Shown: positions 27,459 through 39,458, counted from the stretch's first letter. The stretch: DNA of 64,000 nt from Duganella dendranthematis (GCF_012849375.1 NZ_CP051684.1:1674001-1738000); one strand, 5' to 3'. Notes: a model not told the origin generated them from the sequence alone. Made by a program: numbers and translations.

Positions 27459-28544
27459 ATGCCATTTCCCCTCTCGGTTGAGCAAAAGCAGACGGCATTC
27501 TGGTTAGCGGTGTGGGCGGCATTCCTGTTCCTGTTAATTACCCTCGGCCCGGTGCTGACGCCCTTCCTGGCGGCCGCCATCTTCGCCTATGCGCTCAATC
27601 CGGGCGTCGACTGGCTGGACCGGGTGCGCTTCGGCCGCCGCGTCACCATGCCGCGCGCGCTGTCGGTGACCATCGTCGTGGTGCTGTTCTTCGCCGCCAT
27701 TATCGCGCTGGTGCTGATCGTGGTGCCGGTGCTGCAAAAGGAAATCCCGCTGCTGCAGGCGCAGATCCCGGCCTTCCTGGCCAAGGCCAACGACATGCTG
27801 GCGCCGCGCTTGCTCAATCTGGGGGTCAAGGTGCGCGTCGACAGCGCCGGCATTAAACAGCTGGCGTCCGAGCAGCTGGCCGCCAGCGGTGACGCCATCT
27901 GGAGCGCCGTGCTCAATTCCGCCCGCGTCGGCGGCACCGCCATTCTCGGCTGGCTGGCGACGCTGACCCTGATCCCGGTGGTGCTGTTCTACCTGCTGCT
28001 GGACTGGCCGGCCATGCTGGGCCGCGTGGCCGGCTGCGTGCCGCGCCGCTACATCGCGCCGACCATGGGCATGGCGCGCGAAGTCGACACCCTGCTGGCC
28101 CAGTACCTGCGCGGCCAGCTGCTGGTGATGCTGGTGCTGGCCATCTACTATTCGGTGACGCTGGCGATCGCCGGTTTCGACGTCGCCCTGCCGGTCGGCA
28201 TCATCACCGGCCTGCTGGTGTTCATCCCCTACCTCGGCTTTGGCCTGGGCCTGGTGCTGGCGCTGATTTCGGCGGTGCTGCAATTTTCCGACTGGAGCGG
28301 CCTGATCGCGGTGGCCATCATCTACGGCGTCGGCCAGGTGCTGGAAGGTTTTGTGCTGACCCCGCGCCTGGTGGGCGAACGGATCGGCCTCAATCCGCTG
28401 GCCGTCATTTTCGCCTTATTGGCCTTCGGCCAGCTGTTCGGCTTGGTCGGCGTGCTGCTGGCGTTGCCCGCGTCGGCGGTGCTGATGGTGGCTTTCCGCC
28501 ACTTGCGTCGCCACTATCTGAGCAGCAGCTTCTATAATGCATGA
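27459..28544 (+). CDS. AI-2E family transporter (PerM-like permease)
   Basis: 361-residue membrane protein of the AI-2E/PerM family with the usual eight hydrophobic segments. The N-terminal pair (LGPVLTPFLAAAIFAYALNPGVDWL, in part) and a C-terminal block with GLLVFIPYLGFGLGLVLAL and LVGERIGLNPLAVIFALLAFG, both typical, are visible. ATG 27459 is preferred over 27336 because the membrane protein starts shortly after. Function in this lineage is unproven; family members include the E. coli autoinducer exporter TqsA. It is followed 45 bases later by hda. Confidence 0.85.
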   Translation: MPFPLSVEQKQTAFWLAVWAAFLFLLITLGPVLTPFLAAAIFAYALNPGVDWLDRVRFGRRVTMPRALSVTIVVVLFFAAIIALVLIVVPVLQKEIPLLQAQIPAFLAKANDMLAPRLLNLGVKVRVDSAGIKQLASEQLAASGDAIWSAVLNSARVGGTAILGWLATLTLIPVVLFYLLLDWPAMLGRVAGCVPRRYIAPTMGMAREVDTLLAQYLRGQLLVMLVLAIYYSVTLAIAGFDVALPVGIITGLLVFIPYLGFGLGLVLALISAVLQFSDWSGLIAVAIIYGVGQVLEGFVLTPRLVGERIGLNPLAVIFALLAFGQLFGLVGVLLALPASAVLMVAFRHLRRHYLSSSFYNA

Positions 28545-28589
28545 TGTGAAACAGATAAACGTTATGCAAAAGACCACAAGGCGAACGCC

Positions 28590-29276
28590 ATGAAACAACT
28601 GGTGCTCGATTTAGGCGCGGAACCAGCGCACAGCCTCGCATCGTTCGAGGTGGGACAGAATGCCGAATCGGCAGCGCTGATGAAGCAGTTCGCCGATCGC
28701 AGCTCGCGCGAACACTTCGCCTACCTGTGGGGCGCGGTCGGCGTCGGCAAGTCGCACCTGCTCAAGGCCCTGGCCAGCAGCGGCAGCGAGGCCGACCAGG
28801 CGCGCGCACGCTACATCTCGCCGTTTTCGATCGAGTCCGAATTCGTCTACTCGCCGGAGGTGGACCTGTACCTGCTGGACGACTGCGAAAAGCTGTCGCC
28901 GGTGGCGCAGATCGACGCCTTCGCGCTGTTTAACGAAATCCGCGCCAACAACGCCTTCATGGTCTGCAGCGGCAACGTCGCGCCGGCGGTGCTGCCGGTG
29001 CGCGAAGACCTGCGCACGCGCATGGGCTGGGGCCTGATCTACCAGATCCACGGCCTGACCGACGACGAAAAGAGCGCCGCGCTGGCCGCCGCCGCCACCG
29101 CCCGCGGCTTGACGCTGTCGGCTGGCGTGATACCCTACCTGCTGTCGCACTTCCAGCGCGACATGCGGTCGCTGTCGACCATTCTGGACTCGCTGGACCA
29201 GTATTCCCTTGAAACCCAACGCCCGATCACTCTGCCGCTGCTGCGCGAGTGGCTGCAGGCGGAAGCGAAAGAATGA
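28590..29276 (+). CDS. hda: DnaA regulatory inactivator Hda
   Basis: 228-residue AAA+ protein homologous to the DnaA ATPase core, which with the beta clamp promotes DnaA-ATP hydrolysis to limit initiation. MKQLVLDLGAE is the clamp-binding N-terminus (QLxLDL type). The P-loop reads WGAVGVGKSHLLKAL near 47-61, Walker B has YLLDDCEKL near 95, and sensor/arginine-finger features are in DLRTRMGWGLIYQI. It overlaps the next gene by 4 bases (ATGA). Confidence 0.93.
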   Translation: MKQLVLDLGAEPAHSLASFEVGQNAESAALMKQFADRSSREHFAYLWGAVGVGKSHLLKALASSGSEADQARARYISPFSIESEFVYSPEVDLYLLDDCEKLSPVAQIDAFALFNEIRANNAFMVCSGNVAPAVLPVREDLRTRMGWGLIYQIHGLTDDEKSAALAAAATARGLTLSAGVIPYLLSHFQRDMRSLSTILDSLDQYSLETQRPITLPLLREWLQAEAKE

Positions 29277-29947
29277 TGAACCTCGCCCTTTTTGACCTCG
29301 ACCACACCCTGCTGCCGATCGACTCCGACTTTGAATGGGGCCAGTTCCTGGTGCGCACCGGCGCCGTCGACGCCGTCGAATACGACCGCCGCAACCGGGA
29401 GTTCTTCGCCCAATACCAGGCCGGCACGCTCGATCCGGTAGAATACCTGGAGTTCACGCTTGGCACGCTGGCGCGCTTCCCGCGCACGCAGCTGGATGAA
29501 ATGCACGCGCAGTACATGGCCGAAGTGGTGACGCCGGCGCTGCACCCGGCGGCGCGCGCGCTGCTACAAAAGCACATCGATGCAGGCGACCTGGTGGCCA
29601 TCGTCACCGCCACCAACCACTTCGTCACCGCGCCGATCGCCAAGGCGCTGGGCGTGGAACACCTGATCGCCGCCATGCCGGAACTGGACGCCGACGGCAA
29701 CCTGACCGGCAAGCTGCTTGGCACGCCGACCCAGGGACCGGGCAAGATCGTCCACACCAAGGCGTGGCTGGAAAAAATGGGGAAAACGCTGGAAGATTTC
29801 GACACTGTCTACTTCTACAGCGACTCGCACAACGACCTGCCGCTGATGTCCATCGTCAGCCATCCGGTGGCGACCAACCCCAACGAAAAACTGAAAACGC
29901 ACGCCGCCGCGAATGGCTGGCCATTAATTGACCTATTCAATGATTAA
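29273..29947 (+). CDS. HAD-IB family phosphatase (SerB-like)
   Basis: 224-residue HAD hydrolase of subfamily IB. Motif I is LFDLDHTLLP near 6-15, Thr motif II appears in VAIVTATNHF near 107, and motif III/IV in FYSDSHNDLPLM near 181. These residues are typical of SerB-like phosphatases and this gene is conserved between hda and pcnB in Burkholderiales. Known relatives include phosphoserine and histidinol-phosphate phosphatases; the substrate is not assignable. ATG 29273 is used (ATGATG); it overlaps hda and the next gene overlaps it by 8 bases. Confidence 0.88.
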   Translation: MMNLALFDLDHTLLPIDSDFEWGQFLVRTGAVDAVEYDRRNREFFAQYQAGTLDPVEYLEFTLGTLARFPRTQLDEMHAQYMAEVVTPALHPAARALLQKHIDAGDLVAIVTATNHFVTAPIAKALGVEHLIAAMPELDADGNLTGKLLGTPTQGPGKIVHTKAWLEKMGKTLEDFDTVYFYSDSHNDLPLMSIVSHPVATNPNEKLKTHAAANGWPLIDLFND

Positions 29948-31385
29948 GAAACTGATCCGCAAAATCCTCGGCACCAAGAGTAAAGCGGTCCGCGACACGA
30001 ACACCCCGGTGGTGCTGGGGCCCGAAGCCCACGGCATCGATCCGCGCCTGCTGTCCAACAACGCCATCCGCGTCACCAGCAGCCTGCAGGAAGCCGGCTA
30101 CGAAGCCTTTGTGGTCGGCGGCGCCGTGCGCGACCTGCTGCTGGGCGTCAAGCCGAAAGACTTCGACATCGCCACCAACGCCACGCCGGAGCAGGTCAAG
30201 CGGCTGTTCCGCCGCGCCTTCATCATCGGCAAGCGCTTCCAGATCGTGCACGTGATGTTCGGCCAGGACCTGCTGGAGGTGACCACCTTCCGCGGCACCA
30301 CCTCGGACAGCGCGCCGAAGGATGAACATGGCCGCGTCCTGCGCGACAACACCTTCGGCTCGCAGGCGGAAGACGCGGAACGCCGCGACTTCACCATCAA
30401 CGCCATGTACTACAACCCGGCCAACCAGCAGGTGCTGGACTACCACGGCGGCATTGAAGACATCCGCGCCAAGACGCTGCGCATCATCGGCGTACCGGAA
30501 GCGCGCTACCGCGAAGACCCGGTGCGCATGCTGCGCGTGGTGCGCTTTGCCGCCAAGCTGAAATTCAGCATCGAGCCGGAAACCGGCGCGCCGATCAAGG
30601 TCATGGCGCCGCTGATCAACAACGTGCCGGCCGCGCGCGTGTTCGACGAAATGCTCAAGCTCTTGATGAGCGGCCACGCATTGGCCTGTTTGCAGCAGCT
30701 GCGCAAGGAAGGCCTGCATCACGGCCTGCTGCCGCTGCTCGACGTGGTGCTGGAACAGCCGCTGGGCGTCAAGTTCGTGACGCTGGCGCTGGACTCGACC
30801 GACTCGCGCATCCACGCCGGCAAGACCGTCTCGCCGGGCTTCCTGTTTGCGTCGCTGCTGTGGCACCAGGTGCTGGAAAAGTGGACCGCCTACCGCGCAG
30901 CCGGCGAACAGACCATTCCGGCGCTGCACCTGGCGGCCGACGATGTACTCGATTCGCAGACCGAAAAGCTGGCCTTGCAGCGCAAGATCGGCACCGACAT
31001 GCGCGACATCTGGTCGATGCAGCCGCGCTTCGAGCGCCGCACCGGCAAGGCGCCGCACAAGCTGCTGGAACACCTGCGCTTCCGCGCCGGTTACGACTTC
31101 CTGCTGCTGCGTTGCGCCTCCGGCGAAATCGACGCCGAAATCGGCGACTGGTGGACTGCGTTCTACGAAGGCGACGAGATCACCCGCGAAGAACTGATCG
31201 CCTCCGCCCGCGCACCGCGCGAGGGTGAAAGCGGCGGCGGCGCTGGTGGCGGCAGTACTGGCGGCCCGGCCAAACGCAAACGCGGCCCGCGCCGTGGTGG
31301 ACGCAACCGCAGCGGCCGTGGTGAGGGCGGCGACGGCGGCGAAGGTGGTAGCGACGCTCCTGCGCGCGACGGCGGCGCCGAGTAA
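29940..31385 (+). CDS. pcnB: Poly(A) polymerase I
   Basis: 481-residue bacterial poly(A) polymerase, which adds tails that mark RNA for decay. The nucleotidyltransferase core has GGAVRDLLLGVKPKDFDIAT near 60-80 and the second carboxylate block is in RRDFTINAMYY. RNA-binding elements in EDPVRMLRVVRFAAKL are clear. The tail from about 425 to the end is Gly/Arg/Lys-rich (GGPAKRKRGPRRGGRNRSGRG, in part), a basic RNA-binding extension. ATG 29940 overlaps the HAD gene; an earlier TTG at 29928 is less likely. Confidence 0.95.
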   Translation: MIKKLIRKILGTKSKAVRDTNTPVVLGPEAHGIDPRLLSNNAIRVTSSLQEAGYEAFVVGGAVRDLLLGVKPKDFDIATNATPEQVKRLFRRAFIIGKRFQIVHVMFGQDLLEVTTFRGTTSDSAPKDEHGRVLRDNTFGSQAEDAERRDFTINAMYYNPANQQVLDYHGGIEDIRAKTLRIIGVPEARYREDPVRMLRVVRFAAKLKFSIEPETGAPIKVMAPLINNVPAARVFDEMLKLLMSGHALACLQQLRKEGLHHGLLPLLDVVLEQPLGVKFVTLALDSTDSRIHAGKTVSPGFLFASLLWHQVLEKWTAYRAAGEQTIPALHLAADDVLDSQTEKLALQRKIGTDMRDIWSMQPRFERRTGKAPHKLLEHLRFRAGYDFLLLRCASGEIDAEIGDWWTAFYEGDEITREELIASARAPREGESGGGAGGGSTGGPAKRKRGPRRGGRNRSGRGEGGDGGEGGSDAPARDGGAE

Positions 31386-31398
31386 TCTCCGCCGCATC

Positions 31399-31938
31399 AT
31401 GAACACCGCAATTTCCGCCGGCCTGGCGCCCGCCTCCGCACCGGACGACCAGGCGCCATTTGCATTTACACTGGCCTACATCGGCATCGGCGCCAACCTG
31501 GGGGACGCCCAGGCCAACGTGCTCGATGCGCTGCAACGCCTGCAGCGCCAGCCCGGCTGCACGCTGCTGGCCACATCAAGTCTGTACTGTACCGCGCCGA
31601 TCGACTCCAGCGGCGACGACTACATCAACGCCGTCGCCCGCATCGCCACCACGCTGGATGCAGAAGCGCTGCTGCAGGCACTGCACAGCATCGAACAGGC
31701 GCACGGCCGCGAACGGCCCTACCACAATGCTCCGCGCACGCTGGACCTCGACCTGCTGCTGTATGGCGACGCCGTCATCAACAGCGCCACGCTGACGGTG
31801 CCGCATCCGCGCATGACCGAGCGCGCCTTCGTGCTGGTGCCGCTGCTGGAGATCGCGCCGTCCATCCACATTCCCGGCCACGGCGCGGCGTCGCAGTACG
31901 CCGCCGGTGTGGCCGACCAGGGCATCCGCCCGCTTTAA
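31399..31938 (+). CDS. folK: HPPK, hydroxymethyldihydropterin pyrophosphokinase
   Basis: 179-residue FolK, which transfers pyrophosphate from ATP to 6-hydroxymethyl-7,8-dihydropterin in folate synthesis. After a 25-residue extension comes YIGIGANLGDAQANV, then SSLYCTAPIDSSGDDYINAV, and the signature RTLDLDLLLYGD near 117 with metal-binding aspartates. ATG 31399 starts 13 bases after pcnB. It lies directly before panB, a frequent pair. Confidence 0.96.
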   Translation: MNTAISAGLAPASAPDDQAPFAFTLAYIGIGANLGDAQANVLDALQRLQRQPGCTLLATSSLYCTAPIDSSGDDYINAVARIATTLDAEALLQALHSIEQAHGRERPYHNAPRTLDLDLLLYGDAVINSATLTVPHPRMTERAFVLVPLLEIAPSIHIPGHGAASQYAAGVADQGIRPL

Positions 31939-31953
31939 AGTAAAGGATTTATC

Positions 31954-32832
31954 ATGTCTGGATACCTGCAAGGAACCGAACTGGCCTCCGGCCAAAAGCC
32001 TGCCGAAGCCACCGCACCTGCACCGGCCAAAGCGGTCGTCAACAAGGCTGTCACCGTCAACACGCTGCAGGCGCTGCACGCCGCGCGTGAAAAAATCACC
32101 ATGCTGACCTGCTACGACGCCAGCTTCGCTTCGCTGATGGACCGCTGCGGCGTCGAAATCCTGCTGATCGGCGATTCGCTGGGCATGGTCTGCGCCGGCC
32201 ACACCTCCACGCTGCCGGTCACCGTCAACGACATCGCCTATCACACCGCCTCGGTGGCGCGCGGCGCCAAGTCGGCGATGATCATGGCCGACCTGCCGTT
32301 CGGCGCCTACGGCACGCCGGAAACCGCCTACGCCAACGCCGTGCAGGTCATGCAGGCCGGCGCCCACATGATCAAGATCGAAGGCGGCGCGTGGCTGGCC
32401 GACACCGTCAAATTCCTGACCGACCGCGCCATTCCAGTCTGTGCACACCTCGGCCTGACGCCGCAATCGGTGCACCAGCTGGGCGGCTATAAAGTCCAGG
32501 GCAAGACCACCGAGAGCGCCGACCTGCTGAAGGCCGACTGCCTGAAGATGCAAGCGGCCGGCGCATCGGTGGTGCTGCTGGAAGCCATCCCTGCGCAACT
32601 GGGCAAGGAAATCACCGAACTGCTGTCGGTGCCGACCATCGGCATCGGCGCGGGTCCGGACTGCTCCGGCCAGGTGCTGGTGATGCACGACCTGCTGGGC
32701 GTATTCCCAGGCCGCAAAGCGCGCTTCGTGAAGAACTTCATGGAAGGCCAGACCAGCATTGACGCCGCCATCACGGCCTACGTTACCGCCGTCAAGGACG
32801 TCAGCTTCCCGGCGCAGGAACACTGCTTCTAA
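31954..32832 (+). CDS. panB: Ketopantoate hydroxymethyltransferase
   Basis: 292-residue PanB, the first committed step of pantothenate synthesis (methylene-THF plus 2-oxoisovalerate). A 30-residue Ala/Pro-rich leader precedes the barrel: [14 protein letters not shown] near 48, [17 protein letters not shown] near 72 with the Mg site, KIEGG near 132 and [10 protein letters not shown] near 208. Family members are about 265 residues; the extra N-terminus may be partly non-native. No panC is adjacent. Confidence 0.96.
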   Translation: MSGYLQGTELASGQKPAEATAPAPAKAVVNKAVTVNTLQALHAAREKITMLTCYDASFASLMDRCGVEILLIGDSLGMVCAGHTSTLPVTVNDIAYHTASVARGAKSAMIMADLPFGAYGTPETAYANAVQVMQAGAHMIKIEGGAWLADTVKFLTDRAIPVCAHLGLTPQSVHQLGGYKVQGKTTESADLLKADCLKMQAAGASVVLLEAIPAQLGKEITELLSVPTIGIGAGPDCSGQVLVMHDLLGVFPGRKARFVKNFMEGQTSIDAAITAYVTAVKDVSFPAQEHCF

Positions 32833-32920
32833 GAAGCTGACCAACTAAGTGGCGTGCCGCACAGAGCGGCGCGTCCACCGGCGCTACTGTTGTGAGAGAC
32901 TTCCCTTGAAGGACTCACGC

Positions 32921-34996
<2,076 letters not shown>

Positions 34997-34998
34997 AA

Positions 34999-35026
34999 CG
35001 TCATTCCCGCGCAAGCGGGAATGACG
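34999..35026. repeat. REP-like palindrome between tkt and tal
   Basis: CGTCATTCCCGC at 34999-35010 and GCGGGAATGACG at 35015-35026 form a perfect 12-bp stem with a GCAA loop. It lies between the convergent tkt and tal genes, a typical site for such elements, and shares its core with the recA-recX element. Confidence 0.92.
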
Positions 35027-35034
35027 GCGTGCCG

Positions 35035-36105
35035 CTAGCCTTTACCCTTCTCGGCAATCACGTCCATCAACTTCTTCCAGGACTTGTTGAACGACTCCGC
35101 GCCTTCGGTCTGCAACTGCGCGGCCAATGCATCGACATCAATCCCGGCGTCGGCAAACTGCTTCAGCACCTTCTCCGCATCGCCACCTTCCGGCGGCATG
35201 CTGCCGTTCACGACGCCGTGATCGACGAACGCCAGCAGCGTTTTCTCCGGCACCGTGTTGATGGTCTGCGGCGCCGTCAGCGACTCCACGTACAGAATAT
35301 CCGACGCCGCCGGGTCCTTGGTGCCGGTGCTAGCCCACAGCAGCCGTTGCGGCAACGCGCCCGTCTCCGCCAGATCGCGCCAGCGCTGCGACGCCAGCAG
35401 CTCGCGATACGCCGCATAGGTCTGCCGCGCCACCGCGATCCCCAGCTTGTTCTTCAACTCCTCCGGCACCTTGTCCTTGACGCCCGCGTCCCAGCGGCTG
35501 ACGAACAGCGAGGCCACCGACGCCACCTTCGGATCCAACCCCGCTTCAATGCGCCGCTCGATACCGCGCAGATAAGCCTCGGCCGCCGCCAGATACTGCT
35601 CGCGCGAAAACAGCAACGTCACGTTGACCGGAATGCCGGCGAATATCGCCTCCTCAATCGCCTTCACACCTTCTGCGGTGCCAGGAATCTTGATAAAGGC
35701 ATTCGGCCGCTGCAAGCGTTCATGCAGGGTGCGCGCTTCGCGCAGCGTGCCTTCGGCATCATGCACCAGCAGCGGCGACACCTCCATCGACACCCAGCCG
35801 TCCACGCCATGCGACGCCTGATGCATCGGCAGGAACAGATCGGCAGCCTGCTGCAAATCCTCCAGCGCCAGTTCCAGGAACAGCGACTCGCCCTTGGCGC
35901 CAGCCGCGCTTCTGGTGCGGATCGCCTCGTCGTAGAAATCGGCGCCCTGAATGGCCGCCTCGAAGATGCTCGGGTTCGACGTCAAGCCGCTGATCTCATA
36001 CTCGTCGATATACTTTTTCAGCGTGCCGCTGGTCAGCAGGCCGCGCGTGATATTGTCCAGCCACAGGCCTTGGCCCAGCTGGCGTAAATGCAGTGCAGGG
36101 TTCAT
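35035..36105 (-). CDS. tal: Transaldolase (TalA/actinobacterial type)
   Basis: 356-residue transaldolase of the longer subclass. The Schiff-base lysine lies in AFIKIPGTAEGVKAIE near 137; the N-terminal LGQGLWLDNITRGLL and SGLTSNPSIFEAAI motifs (residues 9-50) and LLFSREQYLAAAEAY are typical. It transfers dihydroxyacetone groups in the non-oxidative pentose phosphate pathway. It is the last gene of the gnd-HAD-tal operon, overlapping the HAD gene by 4 bases (ATGA). Confidence 0.95.
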   Translation of the reverse strand: MNPALHLRQLGQGLWLDNITRGLLTSGTLKKYIDEYEISGLTSNPSIFEAAIQGADFYDEAIRTRSAAGAKGESLFLELALEDLQQAADLFLPMHQASHGVDGWVSMEVSPLLVHDAEGTLREARTLHERLQRPNAFIKIPGTAEGVKAIEEAIFAGIPVNVTLLFSREQYLAAAEAYLRGIERRIEAGLDPKVASVASLFVSRWDAGVKDKVPEELKNKLGIAVARQTYAAYRELLASQRWRDLAETGALPQRLLWASTGTKDPAASDILYVESLTAPQTINTVPEKTLLAFVDHGVVNGSMPPEGGDAEKVLKQFADAGIDVDALAAQLQTEGAESFNKSWKKLMDVIAEKGKG

Positions 36106-36785
36106 GACACAGTCTCCTTTTGAATGCCGGCGAAAGCCGACAAGTCATAGTTCAACAAATCGCCAATGCCGTCGACCGTCAAATCCGGCGTCGTAAAACT
36201 GGCGACATCGTCGGCGAAGGCATAATGGCCCTGGCGCGGGAACACGGTGGTAAGCCGGTCGCCCCAGCCTTTTTTCATGGCCGCCAGAATACGTACCTTA
36301 TCGTCGATCATTACGTAGTGGCGCGCGGGATACGCCACCTCGATCTGCTCCAGCATGGTCTCCTTGTGGATGTAAATCAGCACATTGCCATCCACCGCAT
36401 CCCACAAGCCCGAATACTCCACTTTGCGCGGCTGGAACACCACGTCGCCATCCGACAAAACCACCACCTTGCCCCACTGACGCAGATGCTTGATCACGTC
36501 CAGCGCGCCCGGATAAAGACGGTCGGCAAAGCGGTAGTTCATCAGCCAGCCGGCCATCAGCAGCAGCTTGGGATCGTTCATGGCGTCGATGCGATACCTC
36601 TGCAACGCGCCGAGGTAATCGGCATAACCTAGTTGCGCGAACAGCTCGTTGTAGATGCTCCAGTACCGGTCGCGCGCCTCGGCGCCGAATTCCTTTTCCA
36701 TGTGCTCGCGCAAATCGCTCTGGACACGATCGTTGTCCATCAACGTGTTGTCGCAGTCAATCAGAAAAACGATATCGTCAGCCAT
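36102..36785 (-). CDS. HAD-family hydrolase between gnd and tal
   Basis: 227-residue HAD phosphatase: motif I LIDCDNTLMDND near 8-19, motif II in VVLSDGDVVFQPRKVEYSGL near 107-126 with a Lys, and motif IV as YVMIDDKVRILAAMK near 156-170. The cap is helical. It overlaps gnd by one base (TAATG) and tal by four, so is tightly coupled to pentose phosphate genes. A sugar-phosphate phosphatase is a reasonable guess but the substrate is unknown. Confidence 0.87.
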   Translation of the reverse strand: MADDIVFLIDCDNTLMDNDRVQSDLREHMEKEFGAEARDRYWSIYNELFAQLGYADYLGALQRYRIDAMNDPKLLLMAGWLMNYRFADRLYPGALDVIKHLRQWGKVVVLSDGDVVFQPRKVEYSGLWDAVDGNVLIYIHKETMLEQIEVAYPARHYVMIDDKVRILAAMKKGWGDRLTTVFPRQGHYAFADDVASFTTPDLTVDGIGDLLNYDLSAFAGIQKETVS

Positions 36786-37813
36786 TACGCGGTTCCTGAC
36801 TTATGCGGCTTCTCGGCGTGGCCGCCGAAGCCGGCGCGCATCGCCGACAATACCTTGCCGGCGAATTCCGCGTTACCGCGCGAACTGAATCGCTCGAACA
36901 GCGCATTGCTCAACACCGGCACCGGCACGCCTTCGTCGATGGCGGCGGCGATGGTCCAGCGGCCTTCGCCCGAATCGGAGACCCGGCCGGCGTAGGCTTC
37001 CAGATGCGGGTCTTGCAGCAGCGCGTCGGCCGTCAGGTCCAGCAGCCAGGAGCTGATGACGCTGCCTCGCCGCCATAGCTCGCTGATCTCGCCCAGATCC
37101 AGATCGTACTGGTAGTGCTCCGGATGACGCAGCGGCGTGGTCTCGGCATCGACTTCCTGTTCCTGCTTGCCGATATTCGCGTGACGCAGAATGTTCAACC
37201 CTTCCGCATATGCGGCCATGATGCCGTACTCAATGCCGTTGTGGACCATCTTGACGAAGTGGCCGGCCCCATTCGGACCGCAATGCAGGAAGCCCTGCTC
37301 GGCGCTGCTGCCAGGCTTGTCGCGGCCGGGCGTCGGCGTGGCCGCATCATGCCCCGGCGCCAGCGTGGAGAAAATCGGTTCCAGATGCTTGACGATTTCC
37401 GGCTCGCCGCCGATCATCAGGCAGTAGCCGCGCGTCAGGCCGTGGGTGCCGCCGCTGGTGCCGACATCGACGTAGTGCAGCTGCTGTTCCTTCAGCTGCG
37501 CGCTGCGACGGATATCGTCGTGGTAGTGCGAGTTGCCGCCGTCGATAATGATGTCGCCGGGCGACAGCAGCGGCTTCAGGATATCCAGCGTGGAGTCGAC
37601 CGCACCGGCCGGCACCATCAGCCACAGCACGCGCGGCGTTTCCAGCTTGGATACCAGGTCCTCCAGCGACGATGCGCCAGTCACGCCGTCGCGCAGCACC
37701 GCGTTGACGGTCTCCGCGTGGCGCGCATAGGCAACGCTGTGATGCCCCGCCGCCGCCAGACGCCATACCATGTTGGCGCCCATGCGCCCCAGCCCTATCA
37801 TTCCGATCTGCAT
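36785..37813 (-). CDS. gnd: 6-phosphogluconate dehydrogenase, decarboxylating (short YqeC type)
   Basis: 342-residue Gnd of the shorter type seen in many bacteria (about 300-340 residues). Rossmann motif [20 protein letters not shown] is read in parts; [16 protein letters not shown] near 92-107 and the substrate-binding [19 protein letters not shown] near 119-137 follow. The catalytic region [18 protein letters not shown] near 182-199 is present. It makes ribulose 5-phosphate, NAD(P)H and CO2. First gene in an operon with HAD and tal. Confidence 0.95.
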   Translation of the reverse strand: MQIGMIGLGRMGANMVWRLAAAGHHSVAYARHAETVNAVLRDGVTGASSLEDLVSKLETPRVLWLMVPAGAVDSTLDILKPLLSPGDIIIDGGNSHYHDDIRRSAQLKEQQLHYVDVGTSGGTHGLTRGYCLMIGGEPEIVKHLEPIFSTLAPGHDAATPTPGRDKPGSSAEQGFLHCGPNGAGHFVKMVHNGIEYGIMAAYAEGLNILRHANIGKQEQEVDAETTPLRHPEHYQYDLDLGEISELWRRGSVISSWLLDLTADALLQDPHLEAYAGRVSDSGEGRWTIAAAIDEGVPVPVLSNALFERFSSRGNAEFAGKVLSAMRAGFGGHAEKPHKSGTA

Positions 37814-37976
37814 AAAGATCCTTTGTGTTGTACAGGTTCGATGGGCGTGCAGGTCTCAAGCCGGCACGCGCTAATGCCAGCTTAGGCTTCGATAAAAATG
37901 CATTCGGTTAGATGGAGCACATAGCGGCGCCACCACATTATCAGATTTGTATCTGGATTGTTTCAGGCTACTACCT

Positions 37977-39458
37977 TTAGCCTATCTGTATCCACGTGGT
38001 TTTGAGTTCCGTGTATTTGTCGAAAGCGTGCAGCGATTTGTCGCGGCCATTGCCGGACTGCTTGTAGCCGCCGAACGGCACGGTGATGTCGTCGCCGTCA
38101 TATTGGTTGACGTGCACCGTGCCGGCGCGCAGCGCGCGGGAAGTCTGGATTGCCTTGCTCAGGTCCGAGGTCCACACGGCGGCATGCAGGCCGTAGGGCG
38201 TGGCGTTGGCCTGCCGCACCGCGTCCTGCACATCGGTAAAGCTCAGCACCGACAGCACCGGCCCGAAGATCTCCTCGCGCGCGATGACCATGCTGCTGTC
38301 CACCCGATCGAACAACGTCGGCTCGATGTAGTAGCCGCCCGTTTCAGTGCGGGCTTGCTTGCCGCCCGCGAGCAGCCTCGCGCCGCCGGCATGACCGGCC
38401 TCGATGTAGCCCATCACCGTCTTCAGCTGCGTCGCATCGACAATCGCGCCCATGACCGTGTTCTCGTCCAGCGGATCGCCCGGCTGGTAAGCGGGCACCT
38501 TGGCCAGCGCCTTCTCCAGGAAGCGCTCCTTGATCGACTCTTCGACGAACAGACGCGAAGGCGCATTGCAGCTCTCACCCTGATTGAAGAAGATCGAACC
38601 GATCGCCGCGTCTACCGCCGCATCCAGGTCCGGACAGTCGGCGCAGACGATGTTGGCCGACTTGCCGCCCAGCTCCGTCCACGCTCTTTTCAGATTGGAC
38701 TGCCCCGCCATCTGCATGATCTGCTTGCCCACGCGGGTGGAGCCGGTGAAGCCGATGCAGTCCACATCCATGTGCAGCGCCAGCGCGGCCCCGGCCTCCG
38801 CGCCAAAGCCCGGCAGCACATTGAATACCCCGGGCGGTACGCCCGCTTCCAGCGCCAGTTCCGCCAGCCGCAAGGCCGTCAGCGGCGATTTCTCGGAAGG
38901 CTTGAGCACCACGCTATTCCCCGCCGCCAGCGCAGGCGCGATCTTCCACGATGCCATCAGCATCGGATAATTCCACGGCACGATGGCCGCCACGACGCCG
39001 ACTGGCTCACGCGTAATCAACGCCAGGCTACTGGCCGGCGTCGGCGCGATTTCGTCGTAGATCTTGTCAATCGCTTCGCCATACCAGCGAATGCAATTGG
39101 CCGCGCCGCCCACGTCCACCGACTGGCTGTACTTGATCGGCTTACCCATGTCCAGCGTCTCCAGCAGCGCCAGTTCTTCGACGTGCTGCAGCATCAGGTC
39201 CGCAAAGCGGATCAGCACCCGCTTGCGCTGCGCCGGTGACTTGCCGGCCCAGCGGCGATCCTCAAACGCCGCGCGCGCCGCCGCCACCGCAATGTCCACG
39301 TCAGCACCATCGCAGCGCGCCACCATACCGAGTGAGCGGCCATCGATGGGCGACAGATTATTGAACTGCTGTCCGGATTGTGCCCATACCCGTTCACCGC
39401 CGATGAAAGCGCGGCCATCCGCCTGCAACGCGGCGGCTTTGTCATGCCATTTACCCAT
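37977..39458 (-). CDS. puuC: Aldehyde dehydrogenase of the polyamine operon (PuuC-like)
   Basis: 493-residue NAD(P)-dependent aldehyde dehydrogenase. The cofactor fold includes VPWNYPMLMASWKIAPALA and GFTGSTRVGKQIM; catalytic Glu is in ELGGKSANIV and Cys in FNQGESCNAPSRL near 299. In the gamma-glutamyl putrescine pathway this step turns gamma-glutamyl-aminobutyraldehyde into gamma-glutamyl-GABA. It overlaps the upstream aminotransferase by 8 bases and is the last gene of the operon. The symbol rests on context as much as on sequence. Confidence 0.88.
   Translation of the reverse strand: MGKWHDKAAALQADGRAFIGGERVWAQSGQQFNNLSPIDGRSLGMVARCDGADVDIAVAAARAAFEDRRWAGKSPAQRKRVLIRFADLMLQHVEELALLETLDMGKPIKYSQSVDVGGAANCIRWYGEAIDKIYDEIAPTPASSLALITREPVGVVAAIVPWNYPMLMASWKIAPALAAGNSVVLKPSEKSPLTALRLAELALEAGVPPGVFNVLPGFGAEAGAALALHMDVDCIGFTGSTRVGKQIMQMAGQSNLKRAWTELGGKSANIVCADCPDLDAAVDAAIGSIFFNQGESCNAPSRLFVEESIKERFLEKALAKVPAYQPGDPLDENTVMGAIVDATQLKTVMGYIEAGHAGGARLLAGGKQARTETGGYYIEPTLFDRVDSSMVIAREEIFGPVLSVLSFTDVQDAVRQANATPYGLHAAVWTSDLSKAIQTSRALRAGTVHVNQYDGDDITVPFGGYKQSGNGRDKSLHAFDKYTELKTTWIQIG

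Noticed and set aside
29937..31406. 489-codon minus-strand frame opposite pcnB
   Set aside because: It is antisense of a well-conserved pcnB and has the His/Val/Ala bias of a mirror frame; no ribosome site or domain.
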